Origin: Kitagawia praeruptora
Lineage: Eukaryota; Streptophyta; Magnoliopsida; Apiales; Apiaceae
Assembly (NCBI GenBank): GCA_037693485.1
Contig: CM075354.1
Span: 66,821,501-66,885,500, forward strand
Reading direction: 5' to 3'
Length of the DNA: 64,000 bases
This document shows, in pieces, positions 24,170-34,625 of this stretch. Position 1 is the first letter of the stretch. Every line of letters starts with the position of its first letter. The notes under the pieces were generated by a model. That model was not told where the DNA came from. It made no database searches and saw only the letters and a program-made list of their open reading frames with translations. The position numbers and the translations under genes are program-made.

Positions 24170-24890
24170 ATTTTGTGAATTTAAAATTGAGAAAGTTATG
24201 TGTTTATTAATTTACAGTTGATTCTATGTTTGATTCTTTTATTATGATTATTTTTATAATATTAGTTTTTTTGATTCCATATGAGATGCTAGATTAGTTT
24301 GTATATTATATCTGTATATCAACTATAATGTTAGTTGTTTGATTCTAGATGAGATGATGTAAGTAGTTTATATATGATCTCTAGTTGTTTTTATATGCTA
24401 GTTGTTTGTATATTAGTTGTTTTTATTAAACTAGATAATGATTATATGTTTAAAAAGGCTTTTATTAGAGTACAAGTGATTCTCACTTAGATTCTCTGTT
24501 AATTACCAATGATTCTCTATTTGATTTAGTTGTTGACTGTGTAATTTATTTTTAGTGAATTTGAAACTGAGAAAGTTATGTGTTTATACAATTTACAGTT
24601 GATTCTATGTTTGATTCTCTTATTATGATTACTTCTATAATGTTAGATTCTCTGTTAAATTTACAAGTGAATCTTTATTTGATTTAGTTGTTGACTTTGT
24701 AGTTTATTTTTAGTGAATTTGAAATTAAGAAAGTTATGTGTTTATATAATTTACAGTTGATTCTATGTTTGATTCTCTTATTATGATTCTCCTATATAAT
24801 GATTACTTGGATGGAAGTTTGAGCGTTGTTAGAAAGATACATGAGATTTTGTTATAATAATATAATCTTTTGGTGCCCCTGCGGGGCCTT
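24170..24890 (+). repeat. Left subterminal region with repeated GATTCT motifs
   Basis: GATTCTATGTTTGATTCT and close variants recur at about 24229, 24600 and 24758, with many single GATTCT sites and the phrase GAGAAAGTTATGTGTTTAT three times. Just upstream (24060-24100) is a plausible splice acceptor, so this could be a large intron of a chimeric transcript. A GC-rich palindrome TGCCCCTGCGGGGCC lies at 24874-24888. Confidence 0.6.
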
Positions 24891-25089
24891 CTAACAGATG
24901 AAGAAATCGACGACAATGACGATGATGAACTCGATTGTTGTTAATTTCGGAGATTTTTTGAGATTTTATGTTAAATTATACTTTTTTTCTTAAGTATTCT
25001 CATTGGAGACAACATTTGTTGTCTATTCAGGATCTCAACAACTCACATTTAATGTATATTTATTGTATTTAGATCATTGTCGAGATGTG

Positions 25090-26850
25090 TGGAGTCCAAG
25101 CAAAATGGTGAATGTTGAAATGGGGAAAACTTCTAAGCCTCTGAAAATACGGTCTTTCGACCCAGCAACACACTGGACTGATGCTCTGCCTATTGGCAAT
25201 GGCCAATTAGGTGGTATGATTTGGGGTGGTATTGCTTCTGAAACTATCAATCTCAATGGTACGTACTGTATATGCCAATCATCTATTGTCTTGCTGTTAC
25301 ACTTAACTACTTGACTAGTGTTAATTTTGTATCTTTACTTAAATACATCTTTATATACAATTGCAAGATACCCTGTTGTTGTCTTTAGTTCAAATTCAAT
25401 TCAGGTGCGTTACCTTCCAATTTAAAATCCTGTTACTTTCTAGTCCAGCCAGTTACTTTTTTAGTCAACTAGTCATTGCGAAAATCGATGTGTGTAGTGT
25501 AATTTTATAGTTTTGTTGTTGTACTTGTGCCGATAATTAAGTCAGTTTCTGATTCTTGTCCGAATATTGTCATTTAATACTACAATATATTAAGGTGTGC
25601 ATCTATTTAGTTCCTTAGTACTGTGCATATATTATGTCATTTCTCTGTGCGTAAGCTTATACTTGTACAATTCATATCACGATTCAAAATGTCTAGGATA
25701 GATTACAAGCACATTGCACAATTTTTTATGTTTCGTCCTTTGCTAGTTAATCTCTGTTAGTCTTTTGTGTATATATGTGTAGACGACACAATTTGGACTA
25801 GGGATCCCGGGAATTATACTAATCCAGATGCTCCGAAAGTATTATCCGAGGTCAGAAAACTAGTTAATGATGGCAAGTATGCTGAGGTTACTAAGGCCGC
25901 GGTTAATTTGTCTGGAAATCCTTCTCAAGTATATATGCTACATTCTTTTGATTCCAACATATTTTTTAAAACCACACACACAAAACCAAGCTTAAATTTA
26001 CTATTGTATCTCGCACATAGAGCATGTAACCAGACATAAGAACAACATATAAAAGCCTGGCAATATAAAAAAAATTATCAGATACTGATAAATCTATAAT
26101 ACCATATTCCATATTTTCTTTTGATTCACACAGGTTTATCAAATGACAAATAACTCCTCTTAAAACAAAATGTACTCTATTCCTTTCTCAAATTGTGTTC
26201 AGTTTTAAATTTGATAAAACTAATATAACTTATATTCATACTCAAAAAGGATCCATTTTGTGTGATCATGAAATTACATAATTAGGATTAATATTAAGTT
26301 GGTAGGTTGATAATTGAGTTTGGCGAAGTTATAAATTTGGAAAAGAGTCAATCTGACACGTAAATGTAAAAATGATTCAAGTATCTTGATAAGGTATCTA
26401 TTTACGAATTATACTCTAATAATTTGTTACATAACTGAAGGCTTACCAGCTTCTGGGGGATATTAAGCTAGAGTTCGATGAGTCTCATGCTGTGTATGAT
26501 AAAGAAACCTATTAGAGAGAGCTGGACTTGGATACCGCCATGGTAAAAGTAAAGTATAGTGCAGGGGGAATTAATTATACTGTACTAGGGAAAATTTTCC
26601 CTCAAATCCAGATCAAGTAATAGGGACTAATATCTCCATCAGAAAACCTGGGTCTTTATCATTCATGGTATATCTTGACAACAAGTTACATTATGATTCA
26701 CATTAAAGTGGACAAAATCAGATTATAATGGAAGGAGGTGATCCCATGGCCATTAAGTTCTCTGAAATTATTGATTTGAACATTAGTTCTGGTACTGGTA
26801 AGATGCATGTAGTAGATAACAAAAAGATTAAGGTAGAGCTCCAGTGCAGA
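25090..26850 (+). pseudogene. GH95 alpha-L-fucosidase fragment
   Basis: Three exon-like blocks keep the order of plant GH95 (fucosidase 2 type) proteins. Block 1 (25090-25259) has HWTDALPIGNGQLGGMIWGG and SETINLN, block 2 (25783-25928) DDTIWTRDPGNYTNPDAPKV and VRKLVNDGKYAE, block 3 (from about 26440) AYQLLGDIKLEFDESHA, RELDLDTAMVKVKYS, SNPDQVI, GSLSFMVYLDNKLH, then FSEIIDLNIS and MHVVDNKKIKVE. Splice-like GT/AG borders are kept between blocks 1 and 2. Stops at KETY*REL and near DSH*SG, and the absence of the catalytic C-terminal two thirds, make it a captured, non-functional 5' piece. The intact enzyme trims fucose from xyloglucan in the cell wall. Confidence 0.85.
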
Positions 26851-27258
26851 ATCAGCATTTACAAGCTGTAATGCCCTACACAAACTCAGCCTTCCTTGTT
26901 TCTTCAAGCTCAGCTGGTGCACCGATTGGCGGCCAGGGTTTTCGGTACGTGCATGCTGATGAGCAACCCAGGAATAATGTTTTCTCAAATGCTTTGTCAA
27001 GCCCAGTTTATCGGAGTCTTCAGAACTATCATATATCTCAAAGTGGTTTTAACCCAAATGGTGCACAAAATCCTGGTAATGGAATAAGGAATAACGAGCC
27101 CAACTCTGTTCAAGTACAACATAGGGAATTTAATCCTTTCATTGTTAATTATATCTCTATGGATCTCTATGGACATGCGCGACGACAGTCCAGACCGCAA
27201 ATCTACTTTTTGAGTACCTTTAATTGTTTATGCTGCAAGATGTTTATGGATGCATAAG
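26840..27258 (+). pseudogene. Unrecognised Ser/Asn/Gln-rich fragment
   Basis: An open frame follows the GH95 piece without a clear border. It reads SAFLVSSSSAGAPIGGQGFR, YVHADEQPRNNVFSNALS and PVYRSLQNYHISQSGFNPNG, later NGIRNNEPN. The composition (S, N, Q, G, P) and lack of low-complexity repeats look like a disordered tail of a plant protein. I do not recognise the family. It is probably another captured exon. Confidence 0.4.
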
Positions 27259-28140
27259 TTGAGGACTTGTTGTAATGGCTATTACTTCAAAGTTACATTC
27301 CATGTAAGTACTTGCAACATTGGAATAAGTAGAATCACCAAAAGGTGACCAGAATTGTGTGCACAAAAATTGATTGACTGTTATATCGTAAATTGTGTAA
27401 ATTTTTTCTAAATTGTTTATCTTTTGTAATTGTTTATGTTTTAGAAGTGGTGTTGCTCGCTCCTTCAGCACTTCCACTTAACCAGTCAGGTAAAAAAACA
27501 TGATCGCTTAGTTTTTTCTTTTCTAAAGAGAAGTAGAGTTTTGACTGAGGTCATTACTATGCTGATAGTCAAATGCATTAAAAGGACTTAAACCTTCAAC
27601 CTTCTTTTATACAGATCATAAACCATATCAAACACAAAAACAAAATAAAAATGCCTCTGAATGAAAGTGGAGGAATTGTATCTAGTAATATGTTACAAGT
27701 AATTTATGATGACCCAAAGAGGAAAAGCCTAAGTGGATCATAATTATGAGTGGCATAGCACCTTGAGTCATAATCATACTGTACACCGGTTTGCTACATG
27801 AGGAATCAAACATTATGAGTGGCAAAGCCTGAGTGGATCATAATTATGAGTGGCAGCAACTCTCTAGCCTTCCTATCTGGTGTGCATCCGATTGACTCAA
27901 TTTCTTTATATATCAAAAGTACCTGACAGAAATAAAGAGAGTGTTAAACTTACCGCAATTTTTTTGTCTATTACAGCAATGATACATCAGCTGAACCCAA
28001 AAAAAAGGTGTAGGGTGGATTTTGGAAAGCTGTTAAAATAGAATTTAGAAACCAGGTTTAAATTACCGGAGCCTTAACCGGTGAAGAAATATATGGGGTT
28101 TTAAGTACAGGAAATCAGGAACCACAACTCAAAGACTTCC
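27259..28140. other. Non-coding stretch inside the Pack-type element
   Basis: No gene seen. The phrase AAGCCTGAGTGGATCATAATTATGAGTGGCA (in two pieces of under 20 identical bases each side of one mismatch) occurs at about 27725 and 27823 as a direct repeat of about 32 bp. Confidence 0.5.
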
Positions 28141-28416
28141 TTAATAGAAAGAAAAATGACATACCATTGAAGATTGATTTAACGATCGCAGAACCTTGAT
28201 TTTACTCCCTCTACCATCAGCTCCAACAGCAATTAAATTACCTGTGCTTGGACTTGATCCTTGCGCACACGTCGAACCTACCATTGATCCCTTAGTTTGG
28301 CTTCCTCTGCACCACTTTCCCAGGTGCCATTTGTTTCCATCAGGACCTATTAACCCACCAGAGAAGCACCTCCCTATCTGTTGCTTGGAAGGTTCTGTTT
28401 GACATTTATAAAACAA
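28141..28416 (-). pseudogene. Unrecognised captured exon, Gly/Ser-rich
   Basis: Frame with GRCFSGGLIGPDGNKWHLGK, WCRGSQTKGSM and NLIAVGADGRGSKIKVLRS. It looks like genuine protein sequence, with few rare residues and GADGRGSKIKVLR as a possible motif. I do not recognise the family. No start or stop in context; likely an exon captured by the Pack-type element, orientation opposite to GH95. Confidence 0.4.
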
Positions 28417-28617
28417 AGAACACTTAATCTACATATATATAGATACATATTTTATTTTCTGAAAAGGAGAGATACCATTAACAAAATAGTTAACTCCTTT
28501 TCCACCAGATATAATACCTGACTGGGATATAATAAGCCGCCATCGATCCCTGCCTTACAGCCATCCCATCCGATTCTCCGATAAATATTTTCTGATCACC
28601 ACAAATCTTAACTTTGA

Positions 28618-28740
28618 ATGGGGCTGCCCTCTAATGACCTGCCGGAAGAACCGTTGCTGATTATTTTTTTACTACAACCCATGAGAACTCTTGTACTATT
28701 GAGGACTGTCTGCAAATTCTTGCAGGTCATTAGAGAATAG
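28618..28740 (+). pseudogene. F-box domain fragment (40 codons)
   Basis: ATG at 28618 to TAG at 28740. The peptide has NDLPEEPLLIIFLLQPMRTL and VLLRTVCKFLQVI, matching the F-box pattern (LPEELL.EIF..LP...LL..R.VCK.W..LI). F-box proteins dock substrates to SCF ubiquitin ligases through SKP1. Only the N-terminal motif is left; no kelch, LRR or FBA domain follows. Its last bases fall inside the perfect hairpin at 28728-28794, so the stop may have come with that rearrangement. Confidence 0.65.
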
Positions 28741-28794
28741 AATCTGCCATAGAATCATAAAATGTGATTCTATGGCAGATTCTATTCTCTAATG
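28728..28794. repeat. Perfect inverted repeat, 30-bp arms
   Basis: Arms 28728-28757 and 28765-28794 are exact complements around a 7-nt loop TAAAATG. The arm starts CATTAGAGAATAG and ends CCATAGAATCA. It would fold into a strong hairpin in RNA or single-stranded DNA. It may be a template-switch product or a tiny foldback element. Confidence 0.95.
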
Positions 28795-28799
28795 ATTCT

Positions 28800-29400
28800 T
28801 TGTTTTATAGGCTTGTGAGGCTATTAAAGTATACAAACCATTCCTTCACCAGTTATTTTTAAGCTAGAGCCCACTGAGTTGCGGAACCTTGTTACGAAAA
28901 TGAGAGTCTGGCTTACAATACTCACTTGCAGGTACAGGGCTACCATCATTTCCTCAGGATTATGCTTGATAGATCTCACACCAAATTTGTCCTGAACCAT
29001 TAAGAAGATATTTATAAATAAACCATAATGTAACATTAGAAGGCAACACTTTTAAAACAATTCTGGTATTTTCAGAGAAAATGAAAAGTTTCTACCGGGA
29101 AAAATAAGACAATAAACATACATAATCAAATAACAATATGAGCAGAACAAAAATAAGAATCTGTGAATCAAATAACTATAATTTCTAGGTCTTCAACATT
29201 GATGACTGATTGTACTACTGTTGCAAGAGCTTCTTTACAGACACTTTAATGTAACATACATGAAATACAACAAATGCATGATTTATTCAGAAAAAAAAAC
29301 TAAATGCATGATTCTCCAGAACCTTGAACCTTAATTTATCAATCTACCTTGTGATTGCTAGCTTTGGTCGAGGCTCGACCAAAGCTAACTATCAAGATGT
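28800..29400. other. Stretch with one short unknown fragment and a palindrome
   Basis: On the - strand about 28930-29000 reads [22 protein letters not shown], which looks like protein but I cannot name it. At 29359-29387 a palindrome has 14-nt arms TAGCTTTGGTCGAG around one G. Otherwise AT-rich with no gene. Confidence 0.4.
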
Positions 29401-29402
29401 TA

Positions 29403-29830
29403 TTAAGTAAATATGTTTGGAAAAGGACCATCCCGTTTCATTGTTTCATATAGATCATGAAGATGGGATACCTGCTTTGTTTTGCCAAGAGTAGATAACA
29501 CTACATTATGCAAATATGTATCTGCACTTAATCCCTTTTCCGGTATCTTACTTAGCAACTCTAAAGCCTCTGTGATCTTTTTCTGCATTGCATAAACTCT
29601 CCAGCATGGCCAAGTAGGCATCCCTATCCCCATAGTCATGAAAGTTCCACATATTGCAGAACATACGATGAGCCTCATTCGCATGGCCCAACTTACTCAA
29701 TGTCCTCACAAGATAAGCATATTGTGACTTATTCATATACTTCTTTGACAATTCTACTACCTCATCAAGTCTAGCAAGCTGCCCTTCCGAAACTAATTCA
29801 AAATAAGATTGTACTCGTTTGAAACTCTAT
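29403..29830 (-). pseudogene. PPR-protein fragment
   Basis: Pentatricopeptide-type helices on -: SQYAYLVRTLSKLGHANEAH and RMFCNMWNFHDYGDRDAYLA (about 29740-29610), then after a frameshift KKITEALELLSKIPEKGLSA and DTYLHNVVLSTLGKTKQVSH, with LYETMKRDGPFPNIFT. PPR proteins bind organellar RNA. The repeats fit the 35-residue spacing, but the frame breaks near 29600 and both ends are missing. It is a captured piece, not a gene. Confidence 0.75.
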
Positions 29831-29879
29831 AATAAAAATCAATGCACAGTGACAAAGACAAAATCCTTAAAAATATGTA

Positions 29880-30540
29880 AATCAAAATTGATCTTAGACT
29901 ATTTGGCCATAGAATCTATCATAGAATCAAATTTACTCAAATAAGTATCGAGCTTAATATCATCGTTAGAAGGCCCCACAGGGGTACCAACCATCGAATC
30001 ATTCACGGAATCATTTACCTTGATTATTACCAATTTTATTAGGATAGGTGCCCCTGGCGGGGCCTATTACATATAAAACTGTAAAATCTATAATACAATC
30101 ACAAAATCATCGACCGAATCACTTTCACCAAATAAAATTCACATATTCACTAATAAAGCAACCATAGAATCAATAACGGAATCATTTTCAACTTAACTCA
30201 TATAAAACGTGACTAAAAAATACCAAACTTTATATATTAAAATAAATGTACGGAATCACAAATTTAATAACAAAATCAACCACAAAATCACTTACAACTT
30301 CATATAACGAATCTTAAATACATTATATAACAGAATTTCTAACAAAAATAAGCAAAGAATCATTAACTGAATCACTTGAAAAATCACTTTCATAAAACAA
30401 TAGTAATACACAGCATCCGACATAGAATCTAAAATATGCACTTTCATTCAAACAAGCATCTAGTACGGAATCAAAAAATGAAATCTTCAAACCCTAATTT
30501 TATTAATTTCGCTAAAATAACAAGCAGGATGAGATGTAAA
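29880..30540 (-). repeat. Right subterminal region with repeated GAATCA motifs
   Basis: Many AGAATCA, GGAATCA and CGGAATCA sites, the inverted counterpart of the GATTCT-rich left subterminal region. Two GC-rich palindromes (29972-29986 and 30049-30064) lie here. Beyond it (30550-30770) the - strand looks like a plant 5' leader with CT-rich tracts and a GAG|GTAACG donor near 30550. Confidence 0.6.
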
Positions 30541-30774
30541 TATCGTTACCTCGAATTGATCAAATTGAAGCTTTGATGAGTGAGAGTTTACAGTTTTCGC
30601 GGATTTTGAGCCGTAATTTCATAGATTCTAATCAAGAGAGAAGAGTTTGTAGTTCGTCGAGAGAGATTTTGAGAAAATCGTGATTGTATGTGGAGAGAGA
30701 GAGTTGCAGCGATGAGAGAGTCGTTAGAGAGAGAGAGACAAAGAGCGAGTTGTTGATCCTCAAGCCCATTACTA

Positions 30775-30882
30775 ATTATATCTTTTAATTCTGGCCGTCC
30801 AATTTTTATATAAAAATGAACGATTAAGATGGGTGTTCTTTATTGTTCTTTATTTAAGGGTGTTCTGTATGGAGCAAAGGCC
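30775..30882 (-). repeat. Right terminal inverted repeat of the Pack-type element
   Basis: Partner of 23700-23792. The outer end reads GGCC followed by (TA)8. Confidence 0.8.
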
Positions 30883-30898
30883 TATATATATATATATA

Positions 30899-31292
30899 GG
30901 GTTAGGCTCCAGAGAGAACACCCTTAAAAAGAGAACGAGAGAACCATCATCTAACCATTGAATCTATTAGATCTAATGGTCCCGCTAACAACACTCAATA
31001 CAAAAAAGTCTTATAATTTTACCCTCTATCCATTCATTAAAAAAAAATATTAAAAAAAATTTTAAAAAAAAATAATAATGATGATGATGTCACTGTGACG
31101 TCATAACAGGTTTTTAAATTTTTTTTAAAATTTTTTTTTTTAATTTTTTTTTATGAATGGATAGAGACTAGAATTATAAGACTTTTTTGTATTGGGTGCC
31201 CCTGGCGGGGCCATTAGATTTAATAGATTCAATGGTTAGATGATGTGTTCTCTCGTTCTCTTTTTAAGGGTGTTCTCTCTAGAACCTTGGCC
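30899..31292. mobile_element. Foldback MITE in (TA)n, about 394 bp
   Basis: Nearly the whole element is one inverted repeat. The ends GAGAGAACACCCTTAAAAAG and ACCATTGAATCTATTA match their complements at the right end, followed by TACAAAAAAGTCTTATAATT and TCTATCCATTCAT. The centre is GATGTCACTGTGACGTCA. It is bordered by (TA)n tracts on both sides, shared with its neighbours. The right arm carries the palindrome TGCCCCTGGCGGGGCC (31197-31212) where the left arm has an AT-richer version. No coding. Confidence 0.85.
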
Positions 31293-31304
31293 TATATATA
31301 TATA

Positions 31305-31820
31305 GGGTCCTACTCCACCACAAACTAAAATTAACTACAAACTAAAAACTAAACACTAATCCAACATTTCATGCTAATCTAATGATCAAACTAGGTGTAC
31401 CCCAATACAAAAAATGCTTAAAATACTTGGCTCTATCCAACAAAAAAAAATCATTGTTCACGTGATGACGTGGCAGTGGATTTCACTGGTTAACGGTGCT
31501 TCGCACCTTCTTGTACGGCGTTTCGCGCCTTTATCATTCTAAAGTTGTAAGGAATGGCAATCAATGGTAAAGGCAATAGACGATTGACGGGTGTGTCGAG
31601 GGCCTTCGGCCCTCATGACTACCTAACTCATCCGTTTACTGTCTTAAATGCTTCGCATTTCCACGACAAGATTTTTTTTTGTTGTTGGATAGAGCCAATT
31701 ATTTTAAGCATCTTTCGTGAAGGTACCCTTGGCGGGAAACTTAGAATAAATGAAATATAATTAATTTAGTGTTAGTTTGTAGTTTGTATTTAAAGATTGG
31801 TTTGTATTTGAGCAAAAGCC
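31305..31820. mobile_element. Third (TA)n-bounded MITE with mini-hairpins
   Basis: Left end GGGTCCTACTCCACCACAAAC and ACTACAAACTAAAAAC pair with the right end GTTTGTAGTTTGTATT and GAGCAAAAGCC. Inner arms TTGGCTCTATCCAACAA (31420-31445) and TTGTTGGATAGAGCCAA (31683-31699) pair exactly. The loop (31446-31682) is richer in GC and holds four short hairpins, each with a TTC loop. Right border is TATACATATA. No known gene. Confidence 0.7.
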
Positions 31821-33844
31821 TATACATATATTTTATTTAATTGGTGTATATCAATTGCACACTATATGTTTTTGATAAAATGTCTTAATAAAAATGTATG
31901 TCAAAATTATTGCATTTGTAATATGCAAGTTTTAATGGGTGTTATATACATTTAGGGATCTTGCTTTATCGGACATGAAACTATGGCATGAATGGTACAT
32001 ATCTTGATCAACTTCAGACTGATAGCGAAGAAGGGTATACGCTTCTTTAACATGTTCGATTTCATTTTTAGTTTACAATTGTTATTTGTGAGTATATGTA
32101 TTTTATATAGTAATTAATTTCATTATTGTTTGTGTTAATTTGATCTAGGCTTGACTTTTCAAAATTTAAAAAAACTAAGACCGTTATTCTTTTCCTGTAT
32201 GTGATATGGGTAATCGTCAATTCTTTGGACTCTTTAATAGTGACACTTGCGGGTAATGGTTTGACATGCACTTTTTAATTTTTCTATTCACTTGCAAAAT
32301 TGTGGGCAAGGTTCATTGGTGGCTTGATATGAACTGTTATGTCATGGCATTGATATGAACTAAAAGATTTCTATTTCAGAGATTGAACTGCCAAAGCATT
32401 GGCCCTCAACGATACTAAAATAGTTGGAAAAAAATATAGATGTTGGTACATAAGTGCCTTTTTTCAAAATACGGTCAACTTAATAGTCTCTGGAAAGTAT
32501 TTTGTGTTGGGCATATTCAATAAAAGATTTAAAAGTATGCTTTTTCTTTGGGATCAGACTTTAATCTGTGGATTGCTTCGACTTCCTCCATCAAATGGAG
32601 TCCTCCCTCAATCGCCAATGGACCCAAGAGTCTTGCTGTCCTCAAGAGAAAGGTGAGATATATATGATTCAAGGGAGATCTTTCTTCTGTCTATCTGAAT
32701 TACAAAATATTATTTAAATAATCTTAAAACCTTCTATGATTTTTAGTATGAAGTTGATGCGAAAGAAAATGGTAAAGGGAGCAAAAGAATGCTTGAAAAT
32801 GCAGGTAGCCAACTTAGAATTTTTGATTGCTAGGATGTTTGATATTACAAAGTAGCCAGCTTTATTATGCATTGTAAACTTTTAATATCATTATAAGTTA
32901 AAACAAATTTAGAGGTTATAGCTCTTTTTGATTTTTCCCCAATTACTTTAAAAATATATTATACGTGATTATATATATTGTTCCTCTATTTACTTGAGAT
33001 TGTGGAATTTGTGGTAGCAGTCCATCTGTTCAGACATTTTCGTCTACCTAAAAATAGAATAGTTGCAAATAGTATATAGTTGGAAACAACAATATTAAGG
33101 ATTTCTGGAAAATAGAAAGGCCCTTTGATTTGTTAGGTATGTTTTTAGAAGACAATCGTAAAGAATGAAGTCGTCGACCAACAGGAGAAACACCAATAGG
33201 GCGCAGATTTGAGGTTGGAATGTCAAGTGTCCCATGATATGCAAACCAATTCTGAAAAATATGCCATATTATATATGGCATTTTAACAGCAAGTTCAAAA
33301 ATTAAACATCGCAAGAATGGTACCAGAAAATGCATGACTCGATTAGGGTTAAAACAACCATTAAGGAAAATGAGATGAGAATTACTTTTCATGGTGTGGT
33401 CTGTAATCACCTACTCTAAGTGAACTTGATTATTTAGTATTTTACAACAAAGGTGTGCTCTTCCTTGATGCATGTTCATCTATCTCTATGTATTTGTATT
33501 TTTCACTCTCTTTCAACTAATGTGATGTAAGAAGCTTCCACTAATGTCAAATGACCTTGATATGGTTAATTACAAGTTTGAGCATTTCTGCAAGAATTCA
33601 AAATTAACATTCAATGCCTTCTAGAGAAAAGCTAGGCCAGTTGTATTTAAGATAAGGAATTCATGTCAATGTGACAATGTGGACTAAGGGTCTTCTATTA
33701 TTCATGAAAGTTCTGCATCTTTTGTGTGGCCTATATACTGTCTGGTGTAATTACATTTCCTTTAAATGTCTTTAATACTGTATTAGACTGGCAATCTCCA
33801 CTTACTTCCGGGGGGAGCTCTTCCAGCATATAAGGTTTATTATA
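31821..33844. other. No recognised gene
   Basis: AT-rich, with a few short open stretches. One at about 32575-32655 (+) reads LPPSSNGVLPQSPMDPRVLL, which could be a host exon fragment, and is followed by a GGTGAG donor-like site. I cannot assign it. No transposon ends found. Confidence 0.4.
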
Positions 33845-34625
33845 TTGTCCGGAGTCTATGTAAGTATCTCATTAATTCTGCAACAAGAAAGGTCAAATAC
33901 TGCTTCAAATACTGCTGAAGTGGTTGATTCTGGCTTCTTTCCTGTTGTAGCATTAAAGGCCGGAAAAGTTAATGACTTTAGTGGCAAGTCCTCTGGAACT
34001 ATTTCTTCCGGCCACCTCTTTATAAATCAAGATTATCCGGAAGCTATCAATTTGAGATAGTGCTTTGGTCGATGTAGAAAAGATCTTGCTTCTTAGTCCA
34101 TCTCTAAAGAATTAGTGCATGGAGTATCAAGAAATGAGACACGTAAAACTCTCTCACAGATTAAGGATGAAGGTCAGATAAGCCAATTTGTGTAACAGTG
34201 AAAGCATATATCACTTTTATTAAGACTGACAGTTTCTGCTACACAGCTTGCGTCCGGAAGAAGAGGAAAAGGAGTACTTCCAGAAGGAAAAGAGCAGCCG
34301 TTGGGTGATAGGTGTAATCAAGAATATGATGAGTGTGATTATATACCTTCTTCAATTCCAAGTTCAAGATCGCTCTGGGTTATAACATAGATGACTGCTT
34401 TTCAGGAATCTGGTGAAGAGATTATAGGTTGTTCAGCGAAGTAGTTATATTTACTAAACATGAACAACAGGATGATGACGGTTTGCACAAATTGTGTTGG
34501 GTTTTTTCACACAATTCCTACTGAAGCTTAAAATTAAGGACGAAATATATGGTGATGAACAGAGGGTGAAAGTAATCGTTGTTAAAGCAGAGAAGTTCAA
34601 TTATGTTGCTGAAACTAAGGGCATG
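33845..34625 (+). pseudogene. RPA1 (replication protein A 70-kDa) pseudogene fragment
   Basis: Conserved blocks in the order of plant RPA1: FPVVALKAGKVNDFSGKSSG, LFINQDYPEAINLR, then VSRNETRKTLSQIKDEG, VKAYITFIKTDSFCYTAC, CNQEYDECDYRYLLQFQVQD, TAFQESGEEIIGCSAK and KIKDEIYGDEQRVKVIVVKA. They cover the second and third OB folds, which bind single-stranded DNA, including part of the zinc-ribbon (the paired cysteines are only partly kept). The blocks follow one another without introns and are broken by many stops and shifts (INLR*, SAK*). An intronless, decayed copy suggests a processed pseudogene, but I see no poly(A) tail. Confidence 0.8.

Larger units (their letters stand above)
23700..30882. 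mobile_element. Pack-type element carrying host gene fragments, 7.2 kb
   Basis: Ends are inverted over about 110 bp. The left end (23700-23792) has CACTCCATAAAGAACAC, TTAAATAAAGAACA and GGATTAAAAGATA; the right end read on - (30882-30775) has GCTCCATACAGAACACCC, TTAAATAAAGAACA and AGAATTAAAAGATA. Both ends border (TA)n tracts (23690-23699, 30883-30898). Inside are pieces of at least three recognisable host genes (GH95 glycosidase, F-box, PPR) in both orientations, plus two unrecognised fragments. No transposase is seen, so it is non-autonomous. The superfamily is uncertain: the long TIRs suggest Mutator-like, but the (TA)n target hides the length of any duplication. Confidence 0.75.

Noticed and set aside
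24895..24945. Acidic reading frame EEIDDNDDDELD as a small gene
   Set aside because: Very short, stops at once; likely part of an intron or leader in the Pack-type element.
31197..31212. GC-rich hairpins as bacterial-type terminators
   Set aside because: Eukaryotic context; they lie in repeats and not after genes.
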